Source: Actinomycetes bacterium (GTDB taxonomy: Bacteria > Actinomycetota > Acidimicrobiia > Acidimicrobiales > Palsa-688). Taken from it: DNA of 64,000 nucleotides. This document shows positions 15,759-23,832 of the stretch, piece after piece. Numbering within the stretch: position 1 is the stretch's first letter; each line of letters opens with the position of its first letter. The stretch covers positions 29,326 to 93,325 of the forward strand of contig JAJYMM010000202.1 of assembly GCA_021787035.1 (NCBI GenBank). The letters are read 5' to 3'. The notes beneath the pieces were generated by a model. It ran no database searches, had not been told where the DNA came from, and was given only the letters and a program-made list of their open reading frames with translations. The translations under genes and the position numbers were made by a program.

Positions 15759-18749
15759 TTAGGCCTTGGTCTTGGAGGGCGCCGGGGTGAAGCCTTTGGA
15801 CTCCCCGATCACCTGGCCCTTTGAGTTTAGGGCCTCCACCTTGAAGGTACTAAAGCTGCCTTTCACGAGGACGTGGGTCTCGAAGTCGCTCTTCGGGACG
15901 CTTCCTACCACCCTAAAGCGAGAAGCGCTACTGCCAGCCAGGATCTTCCAGGACGTAACCTGGGTGGCCCCGTCCCAGCTGGCGTAAACGGTGGTCCCGG
16001 CGTCCCCCGTACGGGCAGCACCCTGGGGCGGGGAGAGGGGTAGCCCTACCCAGTTGGCCACCTGCGCGCGATAGCTCAAGTCGCTCCCCGGCAATAGCGC
16101 GTCTAGGAGGAGCTTTCCCGATTTTGAGTACTCAGTGAAGTTGGGCTGCGATCCCCAGCCTACAAAGACGTTGCCGTTGGGCAGGACCTGCATGTCGCCC
16201 ATGTAGGCCGAGTCGAACGCCTTGGCATAGACGTACTGCGCAACGAGCGTGACGGTGTGGGTGCTCGTGTCGAGCTTTAGCTCGAGGCCCCGCGAGGGCC
16301 CGTCGGGGGCCACGTAGGTCCCACCGCTCGTCAGCTGGCAGCAGTGGTCGTCGTACATGGTCACGAGCGAACCGCCGTCCCACTTGACGTCGTGTTGCCA
16401 CTGGAACGAGGCGGCCTTCGGGATGCTAAAGCTTGAGTGCTTGCCACCTAGCTCCCAAACGATGGTGCCGTTTTTTTGGTTGACCAAGTAGGCCGCCCAA
16501 GTGTTGCGCATGGACACTAGGAACTCCCCGTTACCAACGAGGCTGACCGAGTTGACGTGGTATGCGTCCCACGGGAACCCATTGCTCGGCATCGTCGCTT
16601 CGGAGCTCGAGAGCGGGATGTGGTCGAGAGCGTCCCAGGTGTAGACCAGCCTCCCTGTGGTGATGTCGTAGCATTGGACGGCGGAGTCGTCGAGCACGCC
16701 GTCGACCGAGCCCCCGTACTTGGAAAGGTTCATGCGCATGGTCTTGTTTGCCGTGACCCACGCGTAGTTTCCTCTGATCAGCATTTCGTGCATTGTGAGG
16801 ACCCAACCGTCCTGGCCCCTGAGCGTGGCGACGGGCTGGTAGTGCTGGTTGACGATCACGTCTTCGCCCGTCTCGGTCTCACCAGAGCTAGACACCGTCC
16901 CCTGCCACCACGTAAGCACCGGCCGTGCCTTGTAGGCCTGCGCTTCAAGGTTGGAAGCGACAACGTCTTTGGGCAGCGGCTGGAACCACACAGGCTGGAG
17001 TTGGTTGTTCATGATGAGCGGCCCGCTCTGCCCCGTCATCGGCGGGTCGCTTATGTCGTAGAAGTTGGCCATCATGATGTAGCCAGGCGCCAGTTCGGAG
17101 CTCACTGTTGGGCTGATCGTCTTCACCTTGGGCGGGTGTAGGTCTGGGGCAGAGATGAAGCTGTATGCGCCCGATGTTTTGTACGCACCGATCAACGCGC
17201 CCTGGCCGCCTGCTAGTGCGAGATCCACGGCCGCGAAACAACCCACGACGGCGAGTGCGCTTGCGGGGACGCGCAGGCGGCGGCCGACCGGGGATGGGGC
17301 GTGCTTGCCGGCGAGGGCGAGCGTGGCGACTATGGCGAGCGCCACGAAACCGGACCCGACCAGGTAAGCGAGCCGGAACCCATCGGTGAGAGCCTGCGGC
17401 ACGGCGACGTTGCGGCCAACGGCATCGCTCGTGGCCTGGGTCGCCAACGTAGCGAGCAGGGCGAGGCCTACCCCAGCGCCTACCTGGCGGGAGGTGTTGA
17501 CCAAGCCCGATGCCAGCCCGGCCTGCCCTGCCCCAGCTCCTTGGGTGGCAAAAATGGTTGAAGGGACCACTGAAAAGCCGATCCCGGTGGCCGTGAGCAC
17601 GCCGGGCAGCACCACGTAGCCGAGCGCGCTCCCGCTCGGGCCGATGCGGGCCATGAGGAGCATGCCCGAGAGCAAGAGGAACAGCCCGCCTCCGAGCACC
17701 GCGCGGACCCCAAAGCGTCCTACCAACTTTCCGGCCTGTGACGCCCCGAGCATGATCATGACAGTCATCGGCAAGAAGGCGAGACCGGTGTCGAGGGGGG
17801 ACAGCCCTAGCACCTGTTGCAAGTAGAGCGAGCTCACATACCACATTGCGAACAACGATGCACTGAAGAGCAGCACGATCAGGTTGGCCACCTTCAGCGT
17901 GCCAGACAGCGCTCTCAGGGGCACAAGGGGTGCTTTGGCGAAGCGCGTCTCGATGAGCCCGAAGACCGCCAGCAAAAATGCCCCGGCCACGATGGGTACG
18001 AGGGCTTTGGGCGAGGACCAGCCGTCCACCCCGGTGTCCACGATCCCGTAAACGAGCACCAACTGGCCAATGGTCAATGTCAACGCGCCGCCTATGTCGA
18101 AGCGAGGGCCGCCTTTTTCCCTGCGCCGATTTGTCACGACCCTGTAGGCGACGAGCACGGCCGCGATCCCGATCGGTGGGTTGATGAGGAGGACCCATCG
18201 CCAGGTGAGCTCCTGGGTTATGACGCCCCCGAGCAATGTGCCGGCCGCGCCACCCGCTCCGTTCATGGCGCCCCAGAGCCCGATTGCTCGGTGCCGGGCT
18301 GGCCCTTCTGGGAAAGATGAGGTGATGATGGCGAGCGAAGCAGCGGCCATCATGGCGCCGGAAAGGCCCTGAAGGCCTCGGGCTATCATCAGCATCTGGT
18401 CGCTTACGGAGAGCCCGCCCACGAGCGAAGTGGCGGAAAACAATACCAAAGCTGCCACAAACGTCCGCCTTTGCCCGAAGAAGTCGGTGGCCCGCCCGGC
18501 GAGCATCAAGAAGCCCGCGAAGACAATCGAGTAGGCGTCCACGACCCACTGAAGGTCGACGCTCGAAAAGTGGAGGCTGGACTGGATCGAGGGCAAGGCT
18601 ACGTTTACTATCGAAAGGTCCAAGATCACCATGAACTGCGCAACGCAGGTCACCGCGAGCAGCCAGCCCTGCGTGCGCCCCGCCAGCGTGGCCGGGGAAC
18701 TGTTTGACGCGTCCCCAGCCACCGGCACCGCCGGAATCACCTCGGCCAT
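15759..18749 (-). CDS. MFS exporter fused to arylsulfotransferase domain
   Basis: A single uninterrupted frame of 996 residues joins two proteins. Residues 25-482 are a 14-helix DHA2-type exporter: FMVILDLSIVNVALPSIQ, motif A GRATDFFGQRR (85-95), RWVLLINPPIG (184-194) and GLASGLVNTSRQVGAGVG. After a basic loop comes one more hydrophobic segment (494-514), which would put the rest outside the cell. Residues 530-996 form an arylsulfotransferase propeller with VLTWWQG (611-617), MHEML (His654), HVNSV (His731), NTWAAYLV, and WQHD (His786). The C-terminal part parallels the separate enzyme at 13052-14644 throughout. I know of no standard annotation for this pairing. A coupled export-and-sulfation role is inference; the fusion itself is seen directly. 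Confidence 0.88.
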   Translation of the reverse strand: MAEVIPAVPVAGDASNSSPATLAGRTQGWLLAVTCVAQFMVILDLSIVNVALPSIQSSLHFSSVDLQWVVDAYSIVFAGFLMLAGRATDFFGQRRTFVAALVLFSATSLVGGLSVSDQMLMIARGLQGLSGAMMAAASLAIITSSFPEGPARHRAIGLWGAMNGAGGAAGTLLGGVITQELTWRWVLLINPPIGIAAVLVAYRVVTNRRREKGGPRFDIGGALTLTIGQLVLVYGIVDTGVDGWSSPKALVPIVAGAFLLAVFGLIETRFAKAPLVPLRALSGTLKVANLIVLLFSASLFAMWYVSSLYLQQVLGLSPLDTGLAFLPMTVMIMLGASQAGKLVGRFGVRAVLGGGLFLLLSGMLLMARIGPSGSALGYVVLPGVLTATGIGFSVVPSTIFATQGAGAGQAGLASGLVNTSRQVGAGVGLALLATLATQATSDAVGRNVAVPQALTDGFRLAYLVGSGFVALAIVATLALAGKHAPSPVGRRLRVPASALAVVGCFAAVDLALAGGQGALIGAYKTSGAYSFISAPDLHPPKVKTISPTVSSELAPGYIMMANFYDISDPPMTGQSGPLIMNNQLQPVWFQPLPKDVVASNLEAQAYKARPVLTWWQGTVSSSGETETGEDVIVNQHYQPVATLRGQDGWVLTMHEMLIRGNYAWVTANKTMRMNLSKYGGSVDGVLDDSAVQCYDITTGRLVYTWDALDHIPLSSSEATMPSNGFPWDAYHVNSVSLVGNGEFLVSMRNTWAAYLVNQKNGTIVWELGGKHSSFSIPKAASFQWQHDVKWDGGSLVTMYDDHCCQLTSGGTYVAPDGPSRGLELKLDTSTHTVTLVAQYVYAKAFDSAYMGDMQVLPNGNVFVGWGSQPNFTEYSKSGKLLLDALLPGSDLSYRAQVANWVGLPLSPPQGAARTGDAGTTVYASWDGATQVTSWKILAGSSASRFRVVGSVPKSDFETHVLVKGSFSTFKVEALNSKGQVIGESKGFTPAPSKTKA

Positions 18750-18786
18750 AGCATTTTCACCAGATCCCTGTCGCCGCCGTGCCGCT

Positions 18787-18828
18787 CGTTACGCTCTGGG
18801 TTCGTTACGCTCTGGGTTCGTTGCGCTC
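18787..18828. repeat. 16-bp tandem duplication across a stop codon
   Basis: CGTTACGCTCTGGGTT occurs at 18787-18802 and 18803-18818, with a partial third copy (18819-18828). The stop codon of the sulfotransferase gene lies inside the second unit, and the same TAA recurs in the first, so the duplication does not alter the protein. Confidence 0.85.
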
Positions 18829-19515
18829 GTCGCGCCATTTCTTTAGCGCAGCCATCGCAAGGTCGATGACCCCTAGGGTGTAGCCATTGGTGTCGTTTAT
18901 GTGAGGCAGTTGGACCTCGGGCACGGGCACCTCCAAAAACTCGCACAGTGGTGCCCAACCGTCCGAGGGCGACCATACGAGGAGGCGGTCGGCTGGCACG
19001 GTGGCCTTCACTTCTTCGTTGTAGCGCTCCATGGCCCTCGCCATCGTCGCAGTGCCAGTCCCCTCAAATTCACCCGCAAGGAGACCGATCTTTTCCCACA
19101 TGGACTTCATGAGGGTTATGTAGTCGGCCCACTTTTGGTCCACGCGTCCCCAGGCCGTGGATAGGTCGTGGACGAGCATGTCCCCGTAGAAGGTGCCCCA
19201 GATCGTGTTTTCCATACTGCGCTCCCAGGACTCGGCACTCCTCACGGAGAGCACTACCTTGGAGTCTGGGTATGCCTCCATTAGGTCGCTGTAGTAAAAT
19301 GACGCTGGCCAGTCCACGGCGGCCTGGAACTCCCCGAATATGTCATCCCAGTCCCTCCGCCCGAGGAATGCTTCATGCCAGCGGGGGACGGTATCGAGGT
19401 CACCCCACACGTTGGCCATGTGGTAGCAGGGACCGAAGCCAAGAATTTCTAGCGCGACCTTTTGTGTCATTGTGGCTGTCCGGGGTAACCCGGCACCAAT
19501 CACCTTTAGGCTCAT
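18805..19515 (-). CDS. PAPS-type sulfotransferase family protein
   Basis: Cytosolic protein of 236 residues of the Sulfotransfer_4 type found in many bacteria. The N-terminal VIGAGLPRTATMTQKVALE matches the 5'-phosphosulfate loop, although the usual GT-T/S-S part is replaced by ATMTQ. The segment SKVVLSVRSAESWERSM matches the 3'-phosphate-binding strand and helix. WPASFYYSDLMEAYPD and the late LCEFLEVPVP are also typical. The enzyme would move sulfate from PAPS to a hydroxyl acceptor. It is 55 bp upstream of the MFS-arylsulfotransferase fusion, on the same strand, and could start that operon. The altered loop makes me less sure that it uses PAPS efficiently. Confidence 0.8.
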   Translation of the reverse strand: MSLKVIGAGLPRTATMTQKVALEILGFGPCYHMANVWGDLDTVPRWHEAFLGRRDWDDIFGEFQAAVDWPASFYYSDLMEAYPDSKVVLSVRSAESWERSMENTIWGTFYGDMLVHDLSTAWGRVDQKWADYITLMKSMWEKIGLLAGEFEGTGTATMARAMERYNEEVKATVPADRLLVWSPSDGWAPLCEFLEVPVPEVQLPHINDTNGYTLGVIDLAMAALKKWRDERNEPRA

Positions 19516-19854
19516 TTGTTTCTCCTCCTATTGCGGTTGTCCAGCTCCTGCTACAAGGTAGGCTCGGTGGGCTGGAGATTAAGAGATCTCACTGAGAAAT
19601 GTCCCAGTTCTCACCTCGCTCTCAGTAAAAAGGCCCCCCTGTCGATATTTAGTCAGACGGACCTAAGGTGCCGTAGCGTCCCTAGCCTTCGGTAAGCTTA
19701 TTGTCCCAGGTCAGGACCACCTAGCGGTAGGGCCGCAAGACCTTATGTGGCGCCCGCTTCGGTAAGGAGCCTTGGGAGCAAAATAGTTACCTTAGTCCCG
19801 AACGCTAGGGCCGTTGGTCCCTGTTCCTCGGTGCGTGCTCAACGCTGGCATCAA
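19516..19854. other. Intergenic region with nested inverted repeats
   Basis: No gene is supported here. Upstream of the sulfotransferase start an operator-like element is visible: ACTGAGA at 19591-19597 mirrored by TCTCAGT at 19620-19626, and within it TGAGAA (19593-19598) mirrored by TTCTCA (19608-19613). The remainder up to the ABC transporter stop shows no clear terminator. Regulation of the sulfotransferase operon by a repressor or activator at these repeats is inference. Confidence 0.45.
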
Positions 19855-21828
19855 TCAGCTGGCCGCTGCCTCGGGCTCGCTGAACTGGCTGTTGTAGAGC
19901 GCGTAGTAAAAGCCTTGGCGGGCGAGCAGCTCTTTATGGGTACCTTGTTCAACGATCCTGCCATTGTCCATTACGATTATCGTGCCCGCGTCGCGGATGG
20001 TCGAGAGCCGGTGGGCAATGACAAAACTCGTTCGTCCGTGGCGAAGTCGCGCCATGGCCGCTTGGACGAGCAGTTCCGTCCGGGTGTCGACATTGCTCGT
20101 GGCTTCGTCGAGGATGAGGATGCTCGGGTCGGCCAGGAAGGCTCTCGCGATGGTCAGGAGCTGCTTCTGGCCGGAGGACACGTTGGAGGCGTCCTCGTCC
20201 AGGCGTGTTTGGTAGCCATCGGGCCAGGTGCGGACAAAATGGTCGACGTAAGCCGCTCGTGCCGCACCCATGACCTGGTCGTCGGTGGCCGCCGGCTTCC
20301 CGTAGGCGATGTTGTCACGGACGGATCCGGCGAAAAGCCAGGTGTCTTGGAGCACCATACCGAAGGCGCTCCGGACCTCGTCGCGCGTCAGGTCCTTGTA
20401 GTCGGTCCCGTCAAGCAGGATCCGTCCCGCGTCAATCTCGTAGAAACGGACCAGCAAGTTGACGAGGGTGGTCTTGCCTGCCCCGGTCGGCCCGACGATG
20501 GCCACGGTTTCGCCCGGCCTGACATGGAGCGTGAAGTTCTCGATAAGGGGCTTGTCGGGCTCGTAGCGAAAGCAGACGTCTTCTAGGTCCATCCTCCCTA
20601 GTACCTCTCGCCTGGGAGCTAACGCCGTAGCTTGGGCACGTGGCAGGTCCGGCGTTTCCTCGTCTGCGTCCAAAAACTCGAAGACGCGCTCGGCAGAGGC
20701 CATGCCCGACTGGAGCATGTTCATCTGGCTGGCGATCTGGGTTATGGGCATCGTGAACTGCCTCGAGTACTGGATAAACGCCTGGACGTCGCCCAAGGGC
20801 ATCAGGCCCGACGCCACCCGGTAGCCGCCGAGCACGGCGATAACGACGTAATTGAGGTTGGCGATGAACTGCATGGCAGGCTGGATGATGCCCGAGAGGA
20901 ACTGTGCCCGAAAGCTGGCTTCGTAAAGGTCTCTGTTTTGGCGGTTGAACTCGCCGATGGTAGCCTGTCGCCGTCCGAACACCTGTACCAATGTGTGCCC
21001 AGTGTGGGTCTCTTCGACTAAGCCATTTAGCGTCCCGGTCCGCTCCCACTGAGCGCTGAACTGGGTCTGGGAGCGCCGCGCGATCAACAAAGTCACCACG
21101 ATCGCGAGGGGAACCGTGACGAGGGATACCGCGGCCAGCAGCGGGGAGATCCAAAACATCATGCCCAAGACGCCGACGATCGTGAGGACGGAGGTGATCA
21201 GTTGGCTGAGGCCTTGTTGCAGGGTCGTCGTTAGGTTATCTATGTCGTTGGTTACCCTGCTCAGTACGTCGCCGTGAGGGTGGCTGTCGAAGTAGCGGAG
21301 CGGCAGCCTGCTCAGTTTTTCTTCGACCTCACGACGTAGCCCGAGCATGGCTCGCTGGACGACACCCGCCATAAGGTAGCCCTGGCCGTAGCTGAGGACG
21401 GCCCCGAGCACGTAAACGAGCGCTGCCAAGCCTAGGTCCACGCCGAGCTGGTGCAGGTCGACCCCCTTGCCGGGCGTCACGTTCATCCCCGACACCATCG
21501 AAGCTATATGGCCTTGGCCGTGGGCCCTCAGCGCGGCGACCGCCTGGGACTTGGTGAGGCCCGGGTGGAGCAACTTGCCAATGACGCCGTTGAAGACGAC
21601 GTTGGTGGCGTCGCCGAGCAGTCTCGGGCCGGCGACCGTGAACGCGACCGAGCCGGTCCCAAAGAGCAGGGCCACGGCGAGCTTCACCCGATCGGGGCGC
21701 AGGCGCGCGAGCAGTCGGCGAAGGCTGCCCCAGAAGTCCTTGCTCCGCCCTGTTGGCATGGCGCCCCCGAGGCGCATCCCCCCTGGGCGCATTCCGCCCG
21801 GGCGCGCTCCTCCGCCGGGTCTCATCAT
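19855..21828 (-). CDS. ABC exporter, membrane plus ATPase subunit B
   Basis: Half-transporter of 657 residues: a Gly/Met/Arg/Pro-rich N-terminal tail (repeated GGMRPGGMRLGG-like units), six membrane helices (about 45-370) and a C-terminal ATPase. The ATPase has Walker A GPTGAGKTT, Q loop VLQDTWLF, signature SSGQKQ and Walker B ILILDEATSNVD with the catalytic Glu intact, then the switch His in IAHRLST. It overlaps the preceding half-transporter gene by four bases (ATGA), so the two are made together as a heterodimer. The substrate is unknown; multidrug, lipid and peptide exporters share this layout. The operon lies beside cell-envelope genes. Confidence 0.93.
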   Translation of the reverse strand: MMRPGGGARPGGMRPGGMRLGGAMPTGRSKDFWGSLRRLLARLRPDRVKLAVALLFGTGSVAFTVAGPRLLGDATNVVFNGVIGKLLHPGLTKSQAVAALRAHGQGHIASMVSGMNVTPGKGVDLHQLGVDLGLAALVYVLGAVLSYGQGYLMAGVVQRAMLGLRREVEEKLSRLPLRYFDSHPHGDVLSRVTNDIDNLTTTLQQGLSQLITSVLTIVGVLGMMFWISPLLAAVSLVTVPLAIVVTLLIARRSQTQFSAQWERTGTLNGLVEETHTGHTLVQVFGRRQATIGEFNRQNRDLYEASFRAQFLSGIIQPAMQFIANLNYVVIAVLGGYRVASGLMPLGDVQAFIQYSRQFTMPITQIASQMNMLQSGMASAERVFEFLDADEETPDLPRAQATALAPRREVLGRMDLEDVCFRYEPDKPLIENFTLHVRPGETVAIVGPTGAGKTTLVNLLVRFYEIDAGRILLDGTDYKDLTRDEVRSAFGMVLQDTWLFAGSVRDNIAYGKPAATDDQVMGAARAAYVDHFVRTWPDGYQTRLDEDASNVSSGQKQLLTIARAFLADPSILILDEATSNVDTRTELLVQAAMARLRHGRTSFVIAHRLSTIRDAGTIIVMDNGRIVEQGTHKELLARQGFYYALYNSQFSEPEAAAS

Positions 21829-23558
21829 GGCGCTGCGGCCTCACCGAGCTGGGAGATAACGATCTCGCGGTATGGGGCGCAGGTGACAACCAGCTCTTGG
21901 TGGGTGCCGATGCCGGCCACCTGGCCCTCGTCGAGGACGATGATCTGGTCAGCGTCCATGACCGTGCTCACTCGCTGGGCAACGATGAGTACCGAGGACG
22001 CGCGGGCCTCGAGCTTTAGTGCGGCCCTGAGGCGGGCGTCGGTGGCAGCATCGAGGGCCGAGAAGCAGTCGTCGAAGAGGTAGAGCCGCCGCCTTGCAAC
22101 GAGGGCGCGGGCAATCGAGAGCCGCTGGCGCTGGCCGCCCGAGACATTTGTACCGCCCTGGTCAACCGTAGCTTCGAGCCCGCCCTGCATGGCCTCTACG
22201 AAGTCGCGAGCCTGAGCCACATCGAGTGCGTGCCACAGGTCGGCCGGAGAAGCGTCGGGGTTGCCGAAGCGGAGGTTGCTAGCGACTGTTCCGGCGAAAA
22301 GGTACGCCGCTTGAGGGACGAGGCCGATCGAGCACCACAGCTCCTCGAGGTCCCGCTCCCGCACGTCCGTGCCGTCAACCAGCACCTGGCCGCGGGTGAC
22401 GTCGAAGAACCGTGGCACCAGGTTTATAAGCGTCGTCTTGCCGCTCCCCGTTCCCCCTACTATCGCACTTGTCTCGCCAGGGCGGAGCTTGAACGACACG
22501 CCTTGGAGGACGGGTTCCTCGCTGCCGGGGTAGCCGAAGCTCACGTCACGTAGCTCGACTTGGCCCGTCGAACTGCTCGGTCGGCGGGGAACCGGTGGGG
22601 CCGTGACTGATGGCGCGGCGTCGAGCACTTCTTGCACGCGCTCCGCGCTGGCCACTGCCCTCGGTGCCAATATGGCCATCATGGTCGCCATCATCACGGA
22701 TATGAGGATCTGCGCTATATAGTTGAGGAACGCTGTCAGGTTGCCGATCGGCATCGAACCGCCGCTCACCAGGTGCCCGCCGAACCAGATGACTGCAACG
22801 CTCGACAGGTTGAGGACCGCCATCAATGCTGGCATGGCGAGCGCGAACGTGCGGTTGACCGAAAGCGCTGTCGTGGTGAGGTCGAGGTTCGCGCCAGCGA
22901 AGCGCTCGGCCTCGGAGCGGTCCCGGACGAAGGCACGTATGACCCGGACGCCGGTGATCTGTTCCCGGAGCACGAGGTTGATCCGGTCGATCTTTCCTTG
23001 CATGGTGCGGAACTGAGGGACCACCTTGGCCACCACGGTGCCGATGAACGCCGCCATTACTGGTACAGAAACGGCGAGCAGGGGCGAGAGCGCTGCCCCC
23101 TCCTTTATTGCGAGCAGTATCCCGCCTATGCACATGATCGGTGCGATTATCATCAGGGTGAGCGCCATCTGGACGAACAGCTGGATCTGCTGGATGTCGT
23201 TTGTGTTGCGGGTGATCAGCGACGGTGTCCCAAAATGGTCCATGTCACGTGCAGAAAAGGACTGCACCCGCGTGAAGACGGCCGCCCGGATGTCGGCGCC
23301 GGCGCCCATTGCCGTACGGGAAGCCCAATAGACACCGACAACGGACAGAACGCCCAGGCCAATGGTTATCGCCAGCATTAGAGCGCCTGTTGTCAAGATG
23401 TAATGGAGGTCTCCAGTGACTACACCGTTATTTATGATGTCGGCCATCAAGTTGGGGAGGTAGAGGTTGCCGCCCGTCTGGGCCGCCATCATCACCACGA
23501 CCACGGCGACCTGGCGGCGGTAGGGGCGCAGGTAAGTTCGAAGGAGCCTGCTCAGCAT
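21825..23558 (-). CDS. ABC exporter subunit A with degenerate ATP site
   Basis: Half-transporter of 577 residues from the ATG at 23558; the frame is open to 23717, but the extra residues do not look like coding sequence. Six helices begin YLRPYRRQVAVVVVMMAAQ. The ATPase has Walker A GGTGSGKTT, signature VSGGQRQRLS and Walker B LYLFDDCFSALD, in which Asp replaces the catalytic Glu; the switch residue region reads VAQRVST, with Gln instead of His. These two changes define the non-hydrolysing site of asymmetric exporters such as TM287/288 and TmrAB. The partner gene follows with a four-base overlap and keeps Glu and His. Function class is certain; cargo is unknown. Confidence 0.93.
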   Translation of the reverse strand: MLSRLLRTYLRPYRRQVAVVVVMMAAQTGGNLYLPNLMADIINNGVVTGDLHYILTTGALMLAITIGLGVLSVVGVYWASRTAMGAGADIRAAVFTRVQSFSARDMDHFGTPSLITRNTNDIQQIQLFVQMALTLMIIAPIMCIGGILLAIKEGAALSPLLAVSVPVMAAFIGTVVAKVVPQFRTMQGKIDRINLVLREQITGVRVIRAFVRDRSEAERFAGANLDLTTTALSVNRTFALAMPALMAVLNLSSVAVIWFGGHLVSGGSMPIGNLTAFLNYIAQILISVMMATMMAILAPRAVASAERVQEVLDAAPSVTAPPVPRRPSSSTGQVELRDVSFGYPGSEEPVLQGVSFKLRPGETSAIVGGTGSGKTTLINLVPRFFDVTRGQVLVDGTDVRERDLEELWCSIGLVPQAAYLFAGTVASNLRFGNPDASPADLWHALDVAQARDFVEAMQGGLEATVDQGGTNVSGGQRQRLSIARALVARRRLYLFDDCFSALDAATDARLRAALKLEARASSVLIVAQRVSTVMDADQIIVLDEGQVAGIGTHQELVVTCAPYREIVISQLGEAAAP

Positions 23559-23832
23559 CGTCGGCACCCGTCGCTCGTCAGCACTCGGGCACGTCCTTTC
23601 CTCATCGCCCCACGTCCTTGGCTCTTCGCGCAGGGACCATGATGTCGCTCGGATTACTGGCCCACTTAGGGTCGTTCGTCCCTTTGGTGCCATGCGCTGC
23701 CCCGCGACGTGCGGCAAGCCTTAGCTGTGACGTTGGGATGTCCGATAAAGGACTTTTGGTCCTACCGAGCGAGCTCAAAGTCCGCCAATACTTGCCGGTA
23801 ACTAGAAGACCTACCAAGGAAAGGGAGGGACG

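Noticed and set aside
16945..18549. 534-codon minus-strand frame inside the MFS-arylsulfotransferase gene
   Set aside because: Same strand, shifted frame; the product is Arg/Pro/His-rich while the 996-codon frame encodes recognisable membrane helices and motifs throughout.
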